Source: Tulasnella sp. 424 (Eukaryota; Basidiomycota; Agaricomycetes; Cantharellales; Tulasnellaceae). From it: 26,358 bases of DNA. The notes under the pieces were generated by a model, which was not told the origin of the DNA, searched no databases, and worked only from the letters and a program-made list of their open reading frames with translations. Positions within the stretch are counted from its first letter, which is position 1, and every line of letters begins with the position of its first letter. Of this stretch, positions 1-9,630 are shown in pieces. The DNA lies in assembly GCA_019633425.1 (NCBI GenBank), contig WSUB01000313.1:1-26358 (forward strand). The letters run 5' to 3'. Both the position numbers and the translations under genes were made by a program.

Positions 1-352
1 ATATAAATGATTACAGTGTTATTTTTGTGGACATTTTACAGCGACACCTTCGAGGTCTGAGGCCGCCGCTGATTGGCCACTCTGAGATATCACACCAACC
101 GTGGGAGGTAGATGAGCGGGGACTCGAAAATACCAGACGTGGATGAGGGTTGGCGAGCAACCCAATATACCGGGAGCTTTCTCAACTTACAATCCACTTG
201 ATTCGTAGTAGTCTTAGTGTTGACATAGCCGCTACTATATGCTATAGACGTGGCAGTCCCTTGTACCCGAGGTACAAGCTATCCATGCCACCCCCAAATT
301 CACAGTGCTGGCAGGTCAGTACTCACCCGCAATCCCCCTCCGTCCCCCACCA

Positions 353-467
353 ATGGCCGAACCTCCATCGACGGCACATTCGGCGGGGACGTCGTCGCAG
401 TATATGCAGGAGCCACTACCGTCACTGTTCTATTAGTATTGATCGTAAATCCCAAACGATACGATAG
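353..467 (+). pseudogene. Relic of exon 1 of the gene A family (membrane protein)
   Basis: The stretch matches exon 1 of the membrane-protein gene that starts at 18158 almost base for base, including the CT-rich leader just before the ATG and the end of the exon (coding for PKRYDR). It is 115 nt long against 116 nt in both intact paralogues (18158-18273 and 22199-22314). The net one-base loss, around 394-410, throws the frame so that translation from the ATG stops after about 25 codons. The splice donor is also gone: the intact copy reads GTACGG after the exon, but here the sequence runs on as a G-rich stretch without GT. No exon 2 follows. About 90 nt of degraded intron 1 leads straight into the 3' flank of an F-box gene copy. 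This is a dead fragment from a duplicated unit. Confidence 0.8.
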
Positions 468-690
468 GGAGGGGGGACATTTGGAACCATTTTCTCCAGA
501 CTTGTTTGCATCTTTTTGCCCTGTTTGTACTTTCCTGCTGAAATTTCCCTTGCACGTTTAAATGAAAGCGAAACTTTAATTTCTCGTATGCATGAAATAC
601 ATGAACAACCTAACCGCCAATCGGTGTTTATTAAATCTACCGCTAAAAGTCATGGTATGAAGATTCCAAGGGATTTGTCTAAGGCCTCCC
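468..690. repeat. Duplicated junction: gene A intron 1 remnant fused to F-box 3' flank
   Basis: This non-coding stretch aligns with 5121-5300. Both contain TTTTCTCCAGA or close to it, then TTTGCATC, TTGCCCTG, CTTGCACGTTTAAATG and the GCATGAAA..ACATGAAC block. The left part also resembles intron 1 of the gene at 18158 (18290-18345), which has the same CTCCAGATTT, TTTGCCCTG and CCCTGCTGA words. The right part continues into the 3' end of an F-box gene on the minus strand and matches 15838-15880. The two flanking relics are therefore pieces of one old duplication junction. Confidence 0.7.
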
Positions 691-985
691 TCGCCCGGAC
701 CGTATTTCTAAGTTTCCTCCAGGAATCAAAGTCCAGATTTCATCAAAGCCGACATCGTAACGACCCCGCAGACCCCGTTGACTGCCACGCTGGACGATCA
801 CCTCCCGTAACGGCGATATTTCGATGCCTTCCTGGCTGGAGCTGGTCCCATTCCAACAAAGGACCACTCTACGAAGGGATTCCAACTCCGACACCGTATC
901 AATGCGACATCCCAATTGCCAAGTCGGGGGGAACGTGTCGTATCTGGTCTCCGAGGTTGTCGAGGCAATCCAGAGTATTGCATTC
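679..985 (-). pseudogene. 3' fragment of an F-box/LRR gene (copy 1, truncated and frameshifted)
   Basis: On the minus strand this encodes the C-terminal ~100 residues of the F-box proteins at 5296-7041 and 15879-17651. The block CRIDTVSELESLRRVVLC and the ending NLEIRSGRGRP are shared. It is closer to copy 2 than to copy 3, since it has the EGIEISPLREV and GRGRP versions. Homology stops near 985, just upstream of the codons for LDCLDNLGDQIRH, so the F-box and most of the protein are missing. The LDCLDNLGDQIRH part lies in a different reading frame from the GCRIDTVSELES part, so there is at least one frameshift near 920. It has no start codon or promoter of its own. Nothing suggests it is functional. 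Confidence 0.8.
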
Positions 986-2303
986 GAGCTCTGCTCCATC
1001 GTGAGTGTATCTCGCGATGCCCAGCAGCGAGAAGACTCCTCCAACGCTATATAGGAACGAACTGAGAGCCGGGCAAGGTGAAAGTAGCCTTGTGGTAGCA
1101 AGGTCGGTGTAAAATTGACTGAGGTGAATGCGATAAGGAGAGAGCAAGTTTGATTACTAGTGCAGCGATGTGGGGTAAGAGAAAGAGAGCGATGAATGAT
1201 GGAGAGGCGAGTGCGTCGATGCCGAGGGGAGACGATGAAGCGGACGTTAGAGAGAGGGAGGAGGGAGGAAGAGAAAATATCGGTCAAGACTGGAGCGAGT
1301 CCTGAGTGTGCGGAGTGTTGTCGTTGCATGCAATAATCCTTCCGATTCGGATTTTGCCCGTCCATTACCCTTATACGTCGGCTTTCTGGTCCTTCGGCAA
1401 CTCAAGCCACAAGGCAACCTCGGCCTTCTCTTTTCTTCTACGCTCTTGGTCGAAGACACAAGAGCTGATCCATTCCATTATGTTGGGACCAGGGTAGATG
1501 AAGTGGTCCTCTGTGAGACTTGATACCCGTCCCTAGCTATGTGGCCCGCTGAGGGTTCAGCGAACGGCGAACCCTCCCCACATAGTTGACTGCACCTCAT
1601 AGCGTAAAACTGGCGGGCTAACAGGTTTGACGGAGATCTTGGTATTTGGAGTGCCAATTGCTCTCTTGGGAGTGGGGTTGTCCAAACAGAAGGTGGTCAA
1701 AACCTGGAAAACTCACATGTGGGAATGCGCCACATTAGGTAAGCCGGCGGCGTTGGACCAGAACCCCGTCGCCACATCGAAGACCTGCCTTATAATTTCC
1801 TCAACTGCACTAAGTAAGAGCATGGTTCATCCCCAAATCTAAGAATCTTGTCTTCATGAGTTTGGGAACCCGTTCAAAAATGGTGCAATAAGTAGTTTGG
1901 CAGCACTTTGTACATGGATCGGCAACGGTCAATCGCTGGATTCTCGATTACTTACGTCCATCTTTAGGTCTTGTGTTTAATGAGGATTACGTCACCAAAT
2001 CGAGTCTGGGAGGCCGCATGGGATCAAGTGGGTATTCCATTAACCAACCACCAACACAAGGTGCTTTGAGACCGCTACACCGAACTTCATTTCCGGTAAG
2101 GGCATTGACTGTATCACTGCTTCAGAAAAGCTATACTCAGGTGACGTTAGTCTCCTTAGCCTCGCTGGCTGGCTCGGTAAAACCCTAGCCCACCCAATTC
2201 CCGCGATCGACCACAAACATCTAGTTAACAAGGTATACCCGACTAAGCGATATATGGATCTCATGCTCCGTCTGACCAATCGCTCCGAATCACAGTAAAT
2301 TTC
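986..2303. other. Gene-poor spacer; purine-rich tract and unidentified open stretch
   Basis: After the F-box homology breaks off there is no convincing gene. A purine-rich tract (about 1170-1280, many GAGA and GGAGG words) is present. One open stretch on the plus strand (1627-1842) would encode a hydrophobic start followed by KTWKTHMWECATLGKPAALD. I do not recognise it, it has no clear splice partners, and it could be a chance frame or a gene relic. A hairpin within this region is listed separately. Confidence 0.5.
1537..1585. repeat. Imperfect inverted repeat (hairpin)
   Basis: CTATGTGG at 1537-1544 pairs with CCACATAG at 1578-1585. Inside it, GAGGGTTC at 1551-1558 pairs with GAACCCTC at 1569-1576. 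This leaves a 10-nt loop (1559-1568) and an asymmetric internal bulge (6 nt on the left, 1 nt on the right). All 16 arm pairs are perfect. It lies in a non-coding spacer. It lacks tRNA features, and I cannot say whether it is a structured RNA, a transposon end or chance. Confidence 0.6.
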
Positions 2304-3889
2304 ATGCTGCAGCACGGTCGGATGATCACCCAGCCAACAACCGTCGCGGGCGGACAGCTAAGAACGTCACGGGCTACTATCAAAGACCTACCACTCGAGA
2401 TCTTCTGCAAAATTACCTTACTCGCTACGCTCGACGACTGGGACCATGACAGATACTACGACCGGCTCCGCTTTCTCCGCCTCGTTGCCACCTCCTGGTC
2501 CGCCCTTATCGACAACCATCCCAAGTTTTGGACCACTATAAGCTTCCGGGATGACGAACCGGTATGGCGGATGGCTTTAAAAAAGTCCAAAGCAGCAGAG
2601 ATCGACGTAGTCACGGGGTCAAGTTTCCGACCGGAAGATCTTCAGCCCAGGCTGGTCGAGGCGATTGTCGGTCACATGCCCCGGGTTCGGAGTCTGCAAA
2701 TCCTTGACAGAGACTTCGAGGACCTAATAGCAAACGCACCAGCCGCACCGCGTCTTCAGTCTCTCTCCTTGAACGGAGACTCCGACAACGAATATTCCAT
2801 AGCTCTCCCTTGCCATCCAGCCAAGTGGGCGCCAAACCTCCGAAACGTGGATCTATGGTTCTCCTGTCTCATATGGAAGGAGCCACTGTGGAACAACCTG
2901 GAGCGTCTGCGCATAAACACGAATGCTGGCCTGCCTCTGCAAGAAATGTTTACCATCCTCAAAGCGTCACCGGGCCTGCGCTCCCTTGACATCCTTGGAG
3001 TGTTTCCACCTGGGCAGCGCCCACTGCCCGTTGTAGAGCTGGAAGCGCTCAAATATCTGAGTTTCTGCAGCAGGGGCGGCTCGCCTGCCGAGGCGCTGAA
3101 TTCAATCATCGCTCGGGGCACAGCACGGTTCACGGTGCATTGTCAATTCGATGCGAGCGATGAAACTCAAGTACAAAGCACACTTCAAAGCACCTCCAGA
3201 TTTGCATCGAACATCGTCGATGGTAACGCCGGAACATGGCTAGAATTAGCCTTGGGAAGCCAACCCGACCGCATCACCATGCGCGAATTCGAAGTACGGC
3301 TTAAAAAGCAAGTGCACTTCAATCTCCACTATCAAACCACGCTTACCCAACTATTCGAGGGGCTACCTTCTTCACGGCGCGAGGCGGTGACGATAGTCAA
3401 AATGGGCGGGACAGCCTCCAATTTTGTTCCCGCTGTATTTCCCATCATCCATTCCTTTTTCCCCAACGTCTCCCATTTAGACATTTCTGGAATAACTGAA
3501 GCCCTAGAAGCCATACTCGGTCGACCCAACGAAGGGTGGTTATTCCCTCACCTCGAAACCCTCTCCCTTTCCCACCACGACAACGGTCGCCGTTTAATGG
3601 GAGTCGTAGAACCTCGATTTAAAGCAGCCGAGGCAGGGGAGCACGTAGCACAGATCAAGACCCTGAGCCTCAGATTCAGGCGTGGGAAGCATATCGACAA
3701 GGCGGAGACTGCGGAACTTGATGCTCTGGTCCCGAACATTGTCGTCGAACATCGCAATGAAGAAGTAAGTCGGTCCAACATATTTGATATCCATTCGAAA
3801 GGAAAAGGTCTAAAATGAATATGATTGGGGAAACGAATTACTTGCAGAGTCTTTCGTGGGACTTTTTTTCAAGCTCAGATTCGGAATGA
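2304..3889 (+). CDS. F-box/leucine-rich-repeat-like protein (two exons)
   Basis: Predicted SCF ubiquitin-ligase substrate adaptor: the F-box would bind Skp1 and the C-terminal repeats would bind a target. The F-box is at about residues 28-75, beginning IKDLPLEIFCKI and ending SALIDNHPKFWTTI, the classic layout of agaricomycete F-box proteins. Irregular leucine-rich segments follow (for example residues around 130-250, LRSLDILGVF). The open frame runs to 3818, but a perfect donor GTAAGT lies at 3765 and an acceptor TTGCAG ends at 3847. Splicing 3765-3847 (83 nt, phase 0) replaces the tail with SLSWDFFSSSDSE and a stop at 3887-3889, giving 500 residues with the acidic Ser/Asp end common in this family. 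The first ATG (2304) is used; ATG 2322 is an in-frame alternative. It is not closely similar to the other F-box genes here. Its substrate is unknown. Confidence 0.8.
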
Positions 3890-5120
3890 GAAGCGGCTTC
3901 AGTCCTGCGCGTCGCTTTCGTATGGACACGTAATAGTTAGTGCTGTGGGATACCCACTCACCCACTATCTGCTGGGAGTTCATATGAAGATTGTAGCCTA
4001 ATAATATCCTCCCACTCGGTGCGGGATAGCCGGAAGAGAAATGTCTCGGTTGCTGGGCAATGTTATAATCAGAGGTGTGTAACCATTGCGTGGCTGCACG
4101 GTACGCCAACAAAGTCACTAGAATCGCGCTTGTAAGAGAGACGAGGTAGCTCTACGCGAAATGTTGCGTTAGTCGACAGTCAGGAGCTTGGAGACCACCT
4201 CAGCTTACTGCCAAGGCGGAGAACGTCAATATGCGCAGTGTCTCCTCATGCATGTGAGATGATGCCACATCTTCGTGAACATTAGACATTAGACGATTTC
4301 CTAACCGCGAATGACCCGCTCCGAATTCCGAACTGCAGAGATGACACCGCTTTCGCCTCCGTGTCGTAGGACGTGCATGTCCATCATTATCTCAATGTCG
4401 CAGTCCCGCCTGTGATGGCGAAGGCGCAAAAGGCAGAAAGTATTCCGACGACCCCAAAATGTCTTCAGGACGTGCAGATATCAAGCCGAGGGTGTTTTGA
4501 TGACGAGAAGGGCTCGGATGATTCCTGGGGGCAATCCGACTCTTGAACCAATGAAAGTGATAAAGACCTCCCGATGTGTTTGAATACATTTGAACAGCAA
4601 GTAATCACTGTTGCTCGGCAGAGAACAGGGGGTCCAAGTCGGGGTGAGGAGAGAACCAGGCGTTATCGAGTATTTTGAGGGGTGATCGGCTCTTAAAAAT
4701 GGAGAATGCATATCTTCGTGGTAGTAGCCGAGTATGTACTTCGGATGCTTGTGATGGAAGCTGCTGTCCAGAGATAAGCTGACTGCTTGTAGCTTCCTGT
4801 GCCGGCATGCTGCAAAATACATATTTCAGTGCATGTGAGTCCCTTCGATACTAGGACCGCCGACTGAGGGGGGATGCAAATATAGAACAAAGCGACTGCG
4901 CCAAGAGAGTTCAGGAACAGTGGAGGCATCATGCCCGGGATGAGTCCCGGCGGAAAGCCTCTTTTGGCGCTTGGTGGTCCACAATCCGTTCCTCGACGAA
5001 TAAGGCCTCTCCTAGTTTTAATGGAAGTCACAAGCTGCTCCTCCGCTCAAACGACGAGGATGGATGTGGCCCTACTTGGGCTGCAACCGTCAGAAGAAAC
5101 TTCGTGCAGCTGCGGGGGAA
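3890..5120. other. Gene-poor spacer, nothing firmly identified
   Basis: Only short overlapping open stretches are seen. On the minus strand, 4390-5031 holds several with a possible acceptor (TTTTGCAG, minus strand near 4810-4820) and one hydrophobic piece (LFLNSLGAVALFYICI). No recognisable domain or consistent exon chain emerges. It may be a decayed gene. The right edge at about 5121 is where the F-box copy 2 duplication begins. Confidence 0.4.
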
Positions 5121-5295
5121 ATTCGAATCATATTCTCCAGATTTGTTTGCATCGTTTTGCCCTGTTCGTGCGTCCCTGCTGACATTTCCCCTTGCACGTT
5201 TAAATGCAAGCTAAACTTTAGTTTCTCGGATGCATGAAAGACATGAACGACCTATTATTAAATCCACCGCAAAAAGTAATGATATCAAGATTCGT

Positions 5296-7041
5296 CTAAG
5301 GCCTCCCGCGCCCGGACCGTATTTCTAGGTTTCCTCCAGGAATCAAGGTCCGGATTTCATCAAAGCCGGCATCATAACGACCCCGCAGACCCCGTTGACT
5401 GCCACGCTGGACTATCACCTCCCGTAAAGGCGATATTTCTATGCCTTCCTGGCTTGAGCTGGTCCCATTCCGACAAAGGACCACTCTGCGAAGGGATTCC
5501 AACTCCGATATGGTATCAATGCGACATCCTAATATGTCAAGTCGAGGGAAAGCGTGTCGAATCTGGTCTCCGAGGTTGTCGAGGCAATCCAAAGGATTGC
5601 ATTCGTCGTCTTTCGGCGTACCCTTGAAATCTAGTCTTGTTATACCCCGTAGATGTCCCAGACTGGAGATGACCTCCATCGTTCCGTCATATGAAAAGTT
5701 GGAATAAAATTTCATGTTGACGTCAGGGGATGCGTCCAATGCGGCGCTGGTAGCATCGATGAACCAGTTTAGACCAAACTGGGGGTCTCCTTGGATGCGG
5801 AACGTGGCCGTCAATTTCATTCCACCCTTGGCACTTGCGAAAACCCCCAATTCATTTTTCGTGACGTCCACTGTCACCTGACCGACTTTCATTATGTTTC
5901 CAATTACAGGTATTAGGTGAGCAAGGGAAGAAGCCGAATTAGGGTCCGTGATATCCAGATCGATTCCTTCGAGGACCACGCACTTGCACTGCGGGAATCG
6001 CATCATACGAACAATGAGGTCCGAGTTGTAGTCGACGTTCGAAAGTTGTAAAGTCAATAAATGGGGAAGATAGACTGGCTCGTTGGGCATCGAGAGCCCA
6101 GTGGACTCGGAGTTTGTTGCCACATCAATGAGGGAGAGGTGTTCCAGTTGCGGACTTTGTTCCAAAATTCGTAGCAACTGAATTTCAGAGGGTCCCCTGG
6201 CAATGAGGACGATATTAACAATGCTGAGGTCCCGAAGGCGCTGGAGGTTCCACCCCTCCCATACTACCGCGGTCCCCCCGAGTGCAAGTTCCTCCAAATT
6301 GCAAGGGTCGCTGGGATCAAATAGCTTGATAGGTGGAGAAAGGTATGGTGCCTCAAGGTAAAGTTTGCGTAATTTGGGCGTGGTTGTATTTCCTAGTTTC
6401 GGCCACTTGGGCCGTTGGGGAAGCCTCGAGCTCGAAGAAGTGATATCCACATCCTGCCATCGGTACATCTCTTCGTATATTGCGCCCCATATTTCACGAT
6501 CAGAGTGATCTGAGGGTTGGGTGTAGTAGAGCTCCAGTCCCAGTGACTTGGATAGACCCCGTGCTCGCCTGAAGTAATCGAGTCCATCGTCGGGAAGGTG
6601 CCAACGAGTCCACAGGGCTGGGGAGTCGATCATAAGTCGCCTCCACTGACGGCACACTAGTGATAGCGTGGTTCGTGTATTCTTGTGACCACCCCGACGA
6701 TCGAGTAGCAACACCTCTTGAAAGATCTCAGCGAGTAGTTCTGGTGGTAGGGCGGTAACCGGAAGGAACCCGTTATGCTGCTCCCGGATATCGGCGTGTA
6801 TCTTTTGAAGAACGTGGTCAGGGGTAAATGCGAGGGAAGAGATGGAGCTATTGGTAGTTCGACTATCGCTCGGAAGGAGGTCTTTCCACTCGAGACTGTC
6901 GTTTGAGGAGAAGGGGATTAGTCACCTGCTTTGGGGTACTTGACGGGATACCCCCTGAACTGACCTGGGGTCTTGACTCTTGAGTCTGTCACAAAGGACA
7001 AGAATCAAGTCTTTCATGGCGGCGATTGTGGTAGAGTCCAT
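5296..7041 (-). CDS. F-box/LRR-like protein, copy 2 (two exons)
   Basis: Putative Skp1-binding substrate adaptor. Exon 1 (7041-6965, 77 nt) starts with MDSTTIAAMKDL and ends in phase 2 at a consensus donor GTCAGT. The intron is 6964-6896 (69 nt), with a CTAAT-type branch site and a CGACAG acceptor. Exon 2 is 6895-5296. The protein is 558 residues. The F-box is at about residues 75-120: LPPELLAEIFQEV, then LSLVCRQWRRLMIDSPALW. Irregular leucine-rich segments follow (LRRLRDL-like, LLRILEQSPQLEHLSL). About four residues in five match copy 3 by eye. Both copies keep the frame throughout, which argues for recent or maintained function. Copy 2 ends NLEIRSGRGRP; a small indel makes copy 3 ten residues longer there. 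Exon 1 can be missed because a stop codon lies just upstream of exon 2 in its frame. Confidence 0.85.
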
Positions 7042-7200
7042 GAGTGCAGTATTGAAATCGTCCGCGGTACTCTGTTTCCAAGGATGTATGGTGGTGGTTA
7101 CGTTTAGGTTGCGAATCGATCCCACAGTTCTACTTACGTGATGCACGATCTCGGGGCGATTTCGTCAATCTCAAGTAACTTTTCGCTGGTTGGTTATATA
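7042..7200 (-). promoter_or_regulatory. TATA box and probable 5'-UTR intron of F-box copy 2
   Basis: TATATAA on the minus strand at 7200-7194 lies 150 nt upstream of the start codon. A GTAAGT donor (minus, 7137-7132) and an AACAG acceptor (ending at 7072) would remove a 66-nt intron from the leader. The same TATA box (17798-17792) and leader-intron signals (17739-17682) are kept in copy 3. Confidence 0.5.
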
Positions 7201-7545
7201 GCGCCCGAAGCCTCGGCCACCGGCATCTCAGTGTGTGGATCAGATGGTCAGGTGAGCCAGTCGAGCCTGATATAATTTCGAACAATCTTTGGGACAGCGG
7301 CCAATCACGGTGCCCAAGACATCACATATTTGAACGCGCTCGTGCAATCTGGCTGCTTATCGCAAGCTGGATCCCACCGTCGTCCAATCGCGGTGAGGCT
7401 TGGGATGGGAACAACGTGGGCGCCAACCGACACGGGCCGGCACGGCGGCAAACGCGAGTTCTCTCCGAATAACCTCAGGGTCCAACCTGGGCTTCCTTGG
7501 GCCGCTCGTTACAACAACACGCCAGCGGCCTTGCTATTACTCACC
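7201..7545. promoter_or_regulatory. Orphan half of a divergent promoter
   Basis: This sequence matches 17799-18120, which is the upstream region of the membrane-protein gene at 18158. Here no gene follows: similarity ends at about 7545 and no exon 1-like sequence is present. It may be inert, or it may still drive a non-coding transcript rightwards. Confidence 0.45.
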
Positions 7546-9630
7546 CACAAGGGGGTTGCTCGTCGCTATGATGTCGGGCAAAGAACACGCCGGCGTGCTC
7601 TTTTCTTTGCATAGTCTACATTTTCTCATTACTACCAGTCCGGGCGGCACCCTAGACACAGAGTCTCCATCTCCTCTTTTTTATGCCCTATTGTACCGGA
7701 GATAATACCAGTCAGCCCCCACTTATTTACCTCCAATTCTATCGCGAGCGCTAAGTGACCGGTGGCACGAAGCCAGGGAGTCATTTCAATCTGAACTACC
7801 AGCCAAACCATCAAGCGCTGACAAGAGCTGGCCACCGAGTTCTTCGTCAGATTCATTCGAGCCACACTTCGGCAGGCTTCTCCCTGGTTAAACAATCCAA
7901 GAGTCGTCACCCACCGCTATCACCTCAGCGGTATTCCACCCTCTCTACCGCCTTACCAAGGCGAATCTCGCCGTAAAAAGCCCCTATGGGCCAATACGGC
8001 TGCGCAAATTGATCTGAAGCCAGGGTGGCTACAGGGCCTCGTTGGGAAGAGTTGCTCATGCAGCCATAATGTGGGACTTCGGGGGACAAGTCAACCTTCT
8101 AGAGATTGTCGATGCGAGAAGTGCGCCGGCGCTATCGCAAAGCGAGGAACCACCAAGGGCGAAAGACCTACAACGACGGGGGACAGTAGCTAGGGACCAA
8201 TGGAATAAGGATTTCGTGGGATATTCTTCTCGACGAATCCGTACGAGAGTATTGGAGAAACGATGCAGCCCAACCTATTGTGAGGATGCCCGACAGCGTG
8301 CGGTCGTTTCAGTCATCTCCCGGCTCCAACCTACCTCACCGGCGTCAAAGCATTGTTGTAATTCGGTTCGACCAATCCTCCTGTAAGGCCTACAGATCTC
8401 AACGGTTCCTATCACGGCTTCAAGCCTAATTTCGTCTCCATATGCCAATGCAACTGGGTGTAGAGCGGCACAGGACCGAGGATTTCGTAACCATTCAGGA
8501 GAACAGCGTCTCCTCGACATGGTCGTAGCGAAGAGTTTTCGAATTGATGTGGTGCATTCGTTTGGCACTACTTATTACAGTGTGTACCAGCGTCCTCTGT
8601 CGTCCAAGGATGGGATGACATCGCAGCAAATCTTCGCCTCGGCAACCTTCAGTCGAAATGACTACCGTCGAACCGCGACCACCCGAGAATCTGCGAGCTC
8701 GTCTTCCTAGAGCAGAGGAGAATTCGGCACTTTTGGTGGCTTGTTATGGAATGGACTCGGACACGCTACTCGTCAGGAAAATGGCGCAAACAAAGGATAA
8801 TCCCAGGGCGCTTGTGAGTCAACGACGTTTGCAGGAACTTGGACGGGGTAAGGGAGTCGAAATCTGGGCTTTTGAGGAGGTTGGGCCGTATTGTGCTTGC
8901 CCATAACGTCTTGTGTCGTCCCTCTTAGGACGTAGTCAGCTTTACCTTCGCGTGGACGAGTGAGGCGTGTTTTAGCCGAGACCGCCCGAAGGGGCAAACA
9001 GCGTGCACCCACCAACAGCACAGCGGACCGGGAACGAGGCGGTTAAAGTACGGGACCAACTGAAGCGAAAGGAAATGGGGACATGGGTAGAAACGAAAAC
9101 AAGTAGAGAGTAGGAACGAGAATAGCACTGGGTTAGATGGGTAGAAAAGCGAAAAAGGCAGAAGATCTGAGCGGCAAGGGTCAGCGATGGGAAGAAAGGG
9201 GTTCGAACGAACCGACGGTAGGGAACAGTCGTGCGAGGGCGAAAGGGGTAGCGACGTGTTCTTCCTACATCGCTTGCTTTATATATAGAAAGCCAACCAG
9301 ACGTGAAACCTCGCAGCTGAAAGAAGACTCTCTCTATTAGGCGAACAGCGGCAACAGTATAGGTAGCGGTGGTATCGACTGCCCGTCGCTCACCCTACAT
9401 TGTAATTAGACTGGTATAAACCCCAATATAGCCATCTCTATTGCGGCAAAAACAACTGACGGCCGAACAGAAGACCCCTAAGTCCTGGGGCTCGAAGACA
9501 TGCGTGTGACTTGGGGCTATTTTGGGCTTCGCAGCCTGGCAACCATTTCTTCCCATAGGTTTCGTCCAACCTCTCCCTCTCACACCACTGTCAGTCCAGT
9601 ACCGCACTATAGTATTCCAGATTGTCAACC
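7546..9630. other. Gene-poor spacer upstream of the STAND gene
   Basis: About 2 kb without a convincing gene on either strand. Open stretches are short, mutually overlapping, and lack domains or coherent splice chains. A purine-rich tract runs from about 9060 to 9200. I see no repeats shared with the rest of the window. Confidence 0.5.
9278..9289 (+). promoter_or_regulatory. Candidate TATA element upstream of the STAND gene
   Basis: TTTATATATAGA lies about 340 nt before the proposed start codon at 9631. A second candidate, GTATAAAC at 9414-9421, is closer. Either could be the core promoter. There is no transcript evidence here to choose between them. Confidence 0.3.

Larger units (their letters stand above)
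5121..7545. repeat. Segmental duplication copy 2 (F-box gene plus orphan divergent promoter)
   Basis: The whole block aligns, with substitutions and small indels, to 15838-18120. It covers the F-box 3' flank, both exons, the intron, the 5' leader and about 500 bp of upstream sequence. The left ~170 nt (5121-5295) additionally match 490-690. On the right, similarity ends at about 7545, shortly before the point where gene A would start in the intact copy (CTTGCTACTCACCCACC before 18158). This copy therefore has the promoter region but no membrane-protein exon. Confidence 0.75.

Noticed and set aside
3765..3818. The unspliced C-terminus of the first F-box gene (SRSNIFDIHSKGKGLK).
   Set aside because: A consensus GTAAGT donor and TTGCAG acceptor give an 83-nt intron and an acidic tail typical of the family, so the unspliced reading is less likely, though not excluded.
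4390..5031. Possible minus-strand gene with small exons and a hydrophobic segment; a cytochrome P450 N-terminus was considered because of a KRGFPPG word.
   Set aside because: No following P450 motifs (I-helix, ExxR, heme loop) and no consistent exon chain were found, so no gene was called.
9195..9215. GGTTCGAAC, similar to a tRNA T-loop.
   Set aside because: No matching acceptor stem, anticodon arm or D-arm at tRNA spacing.
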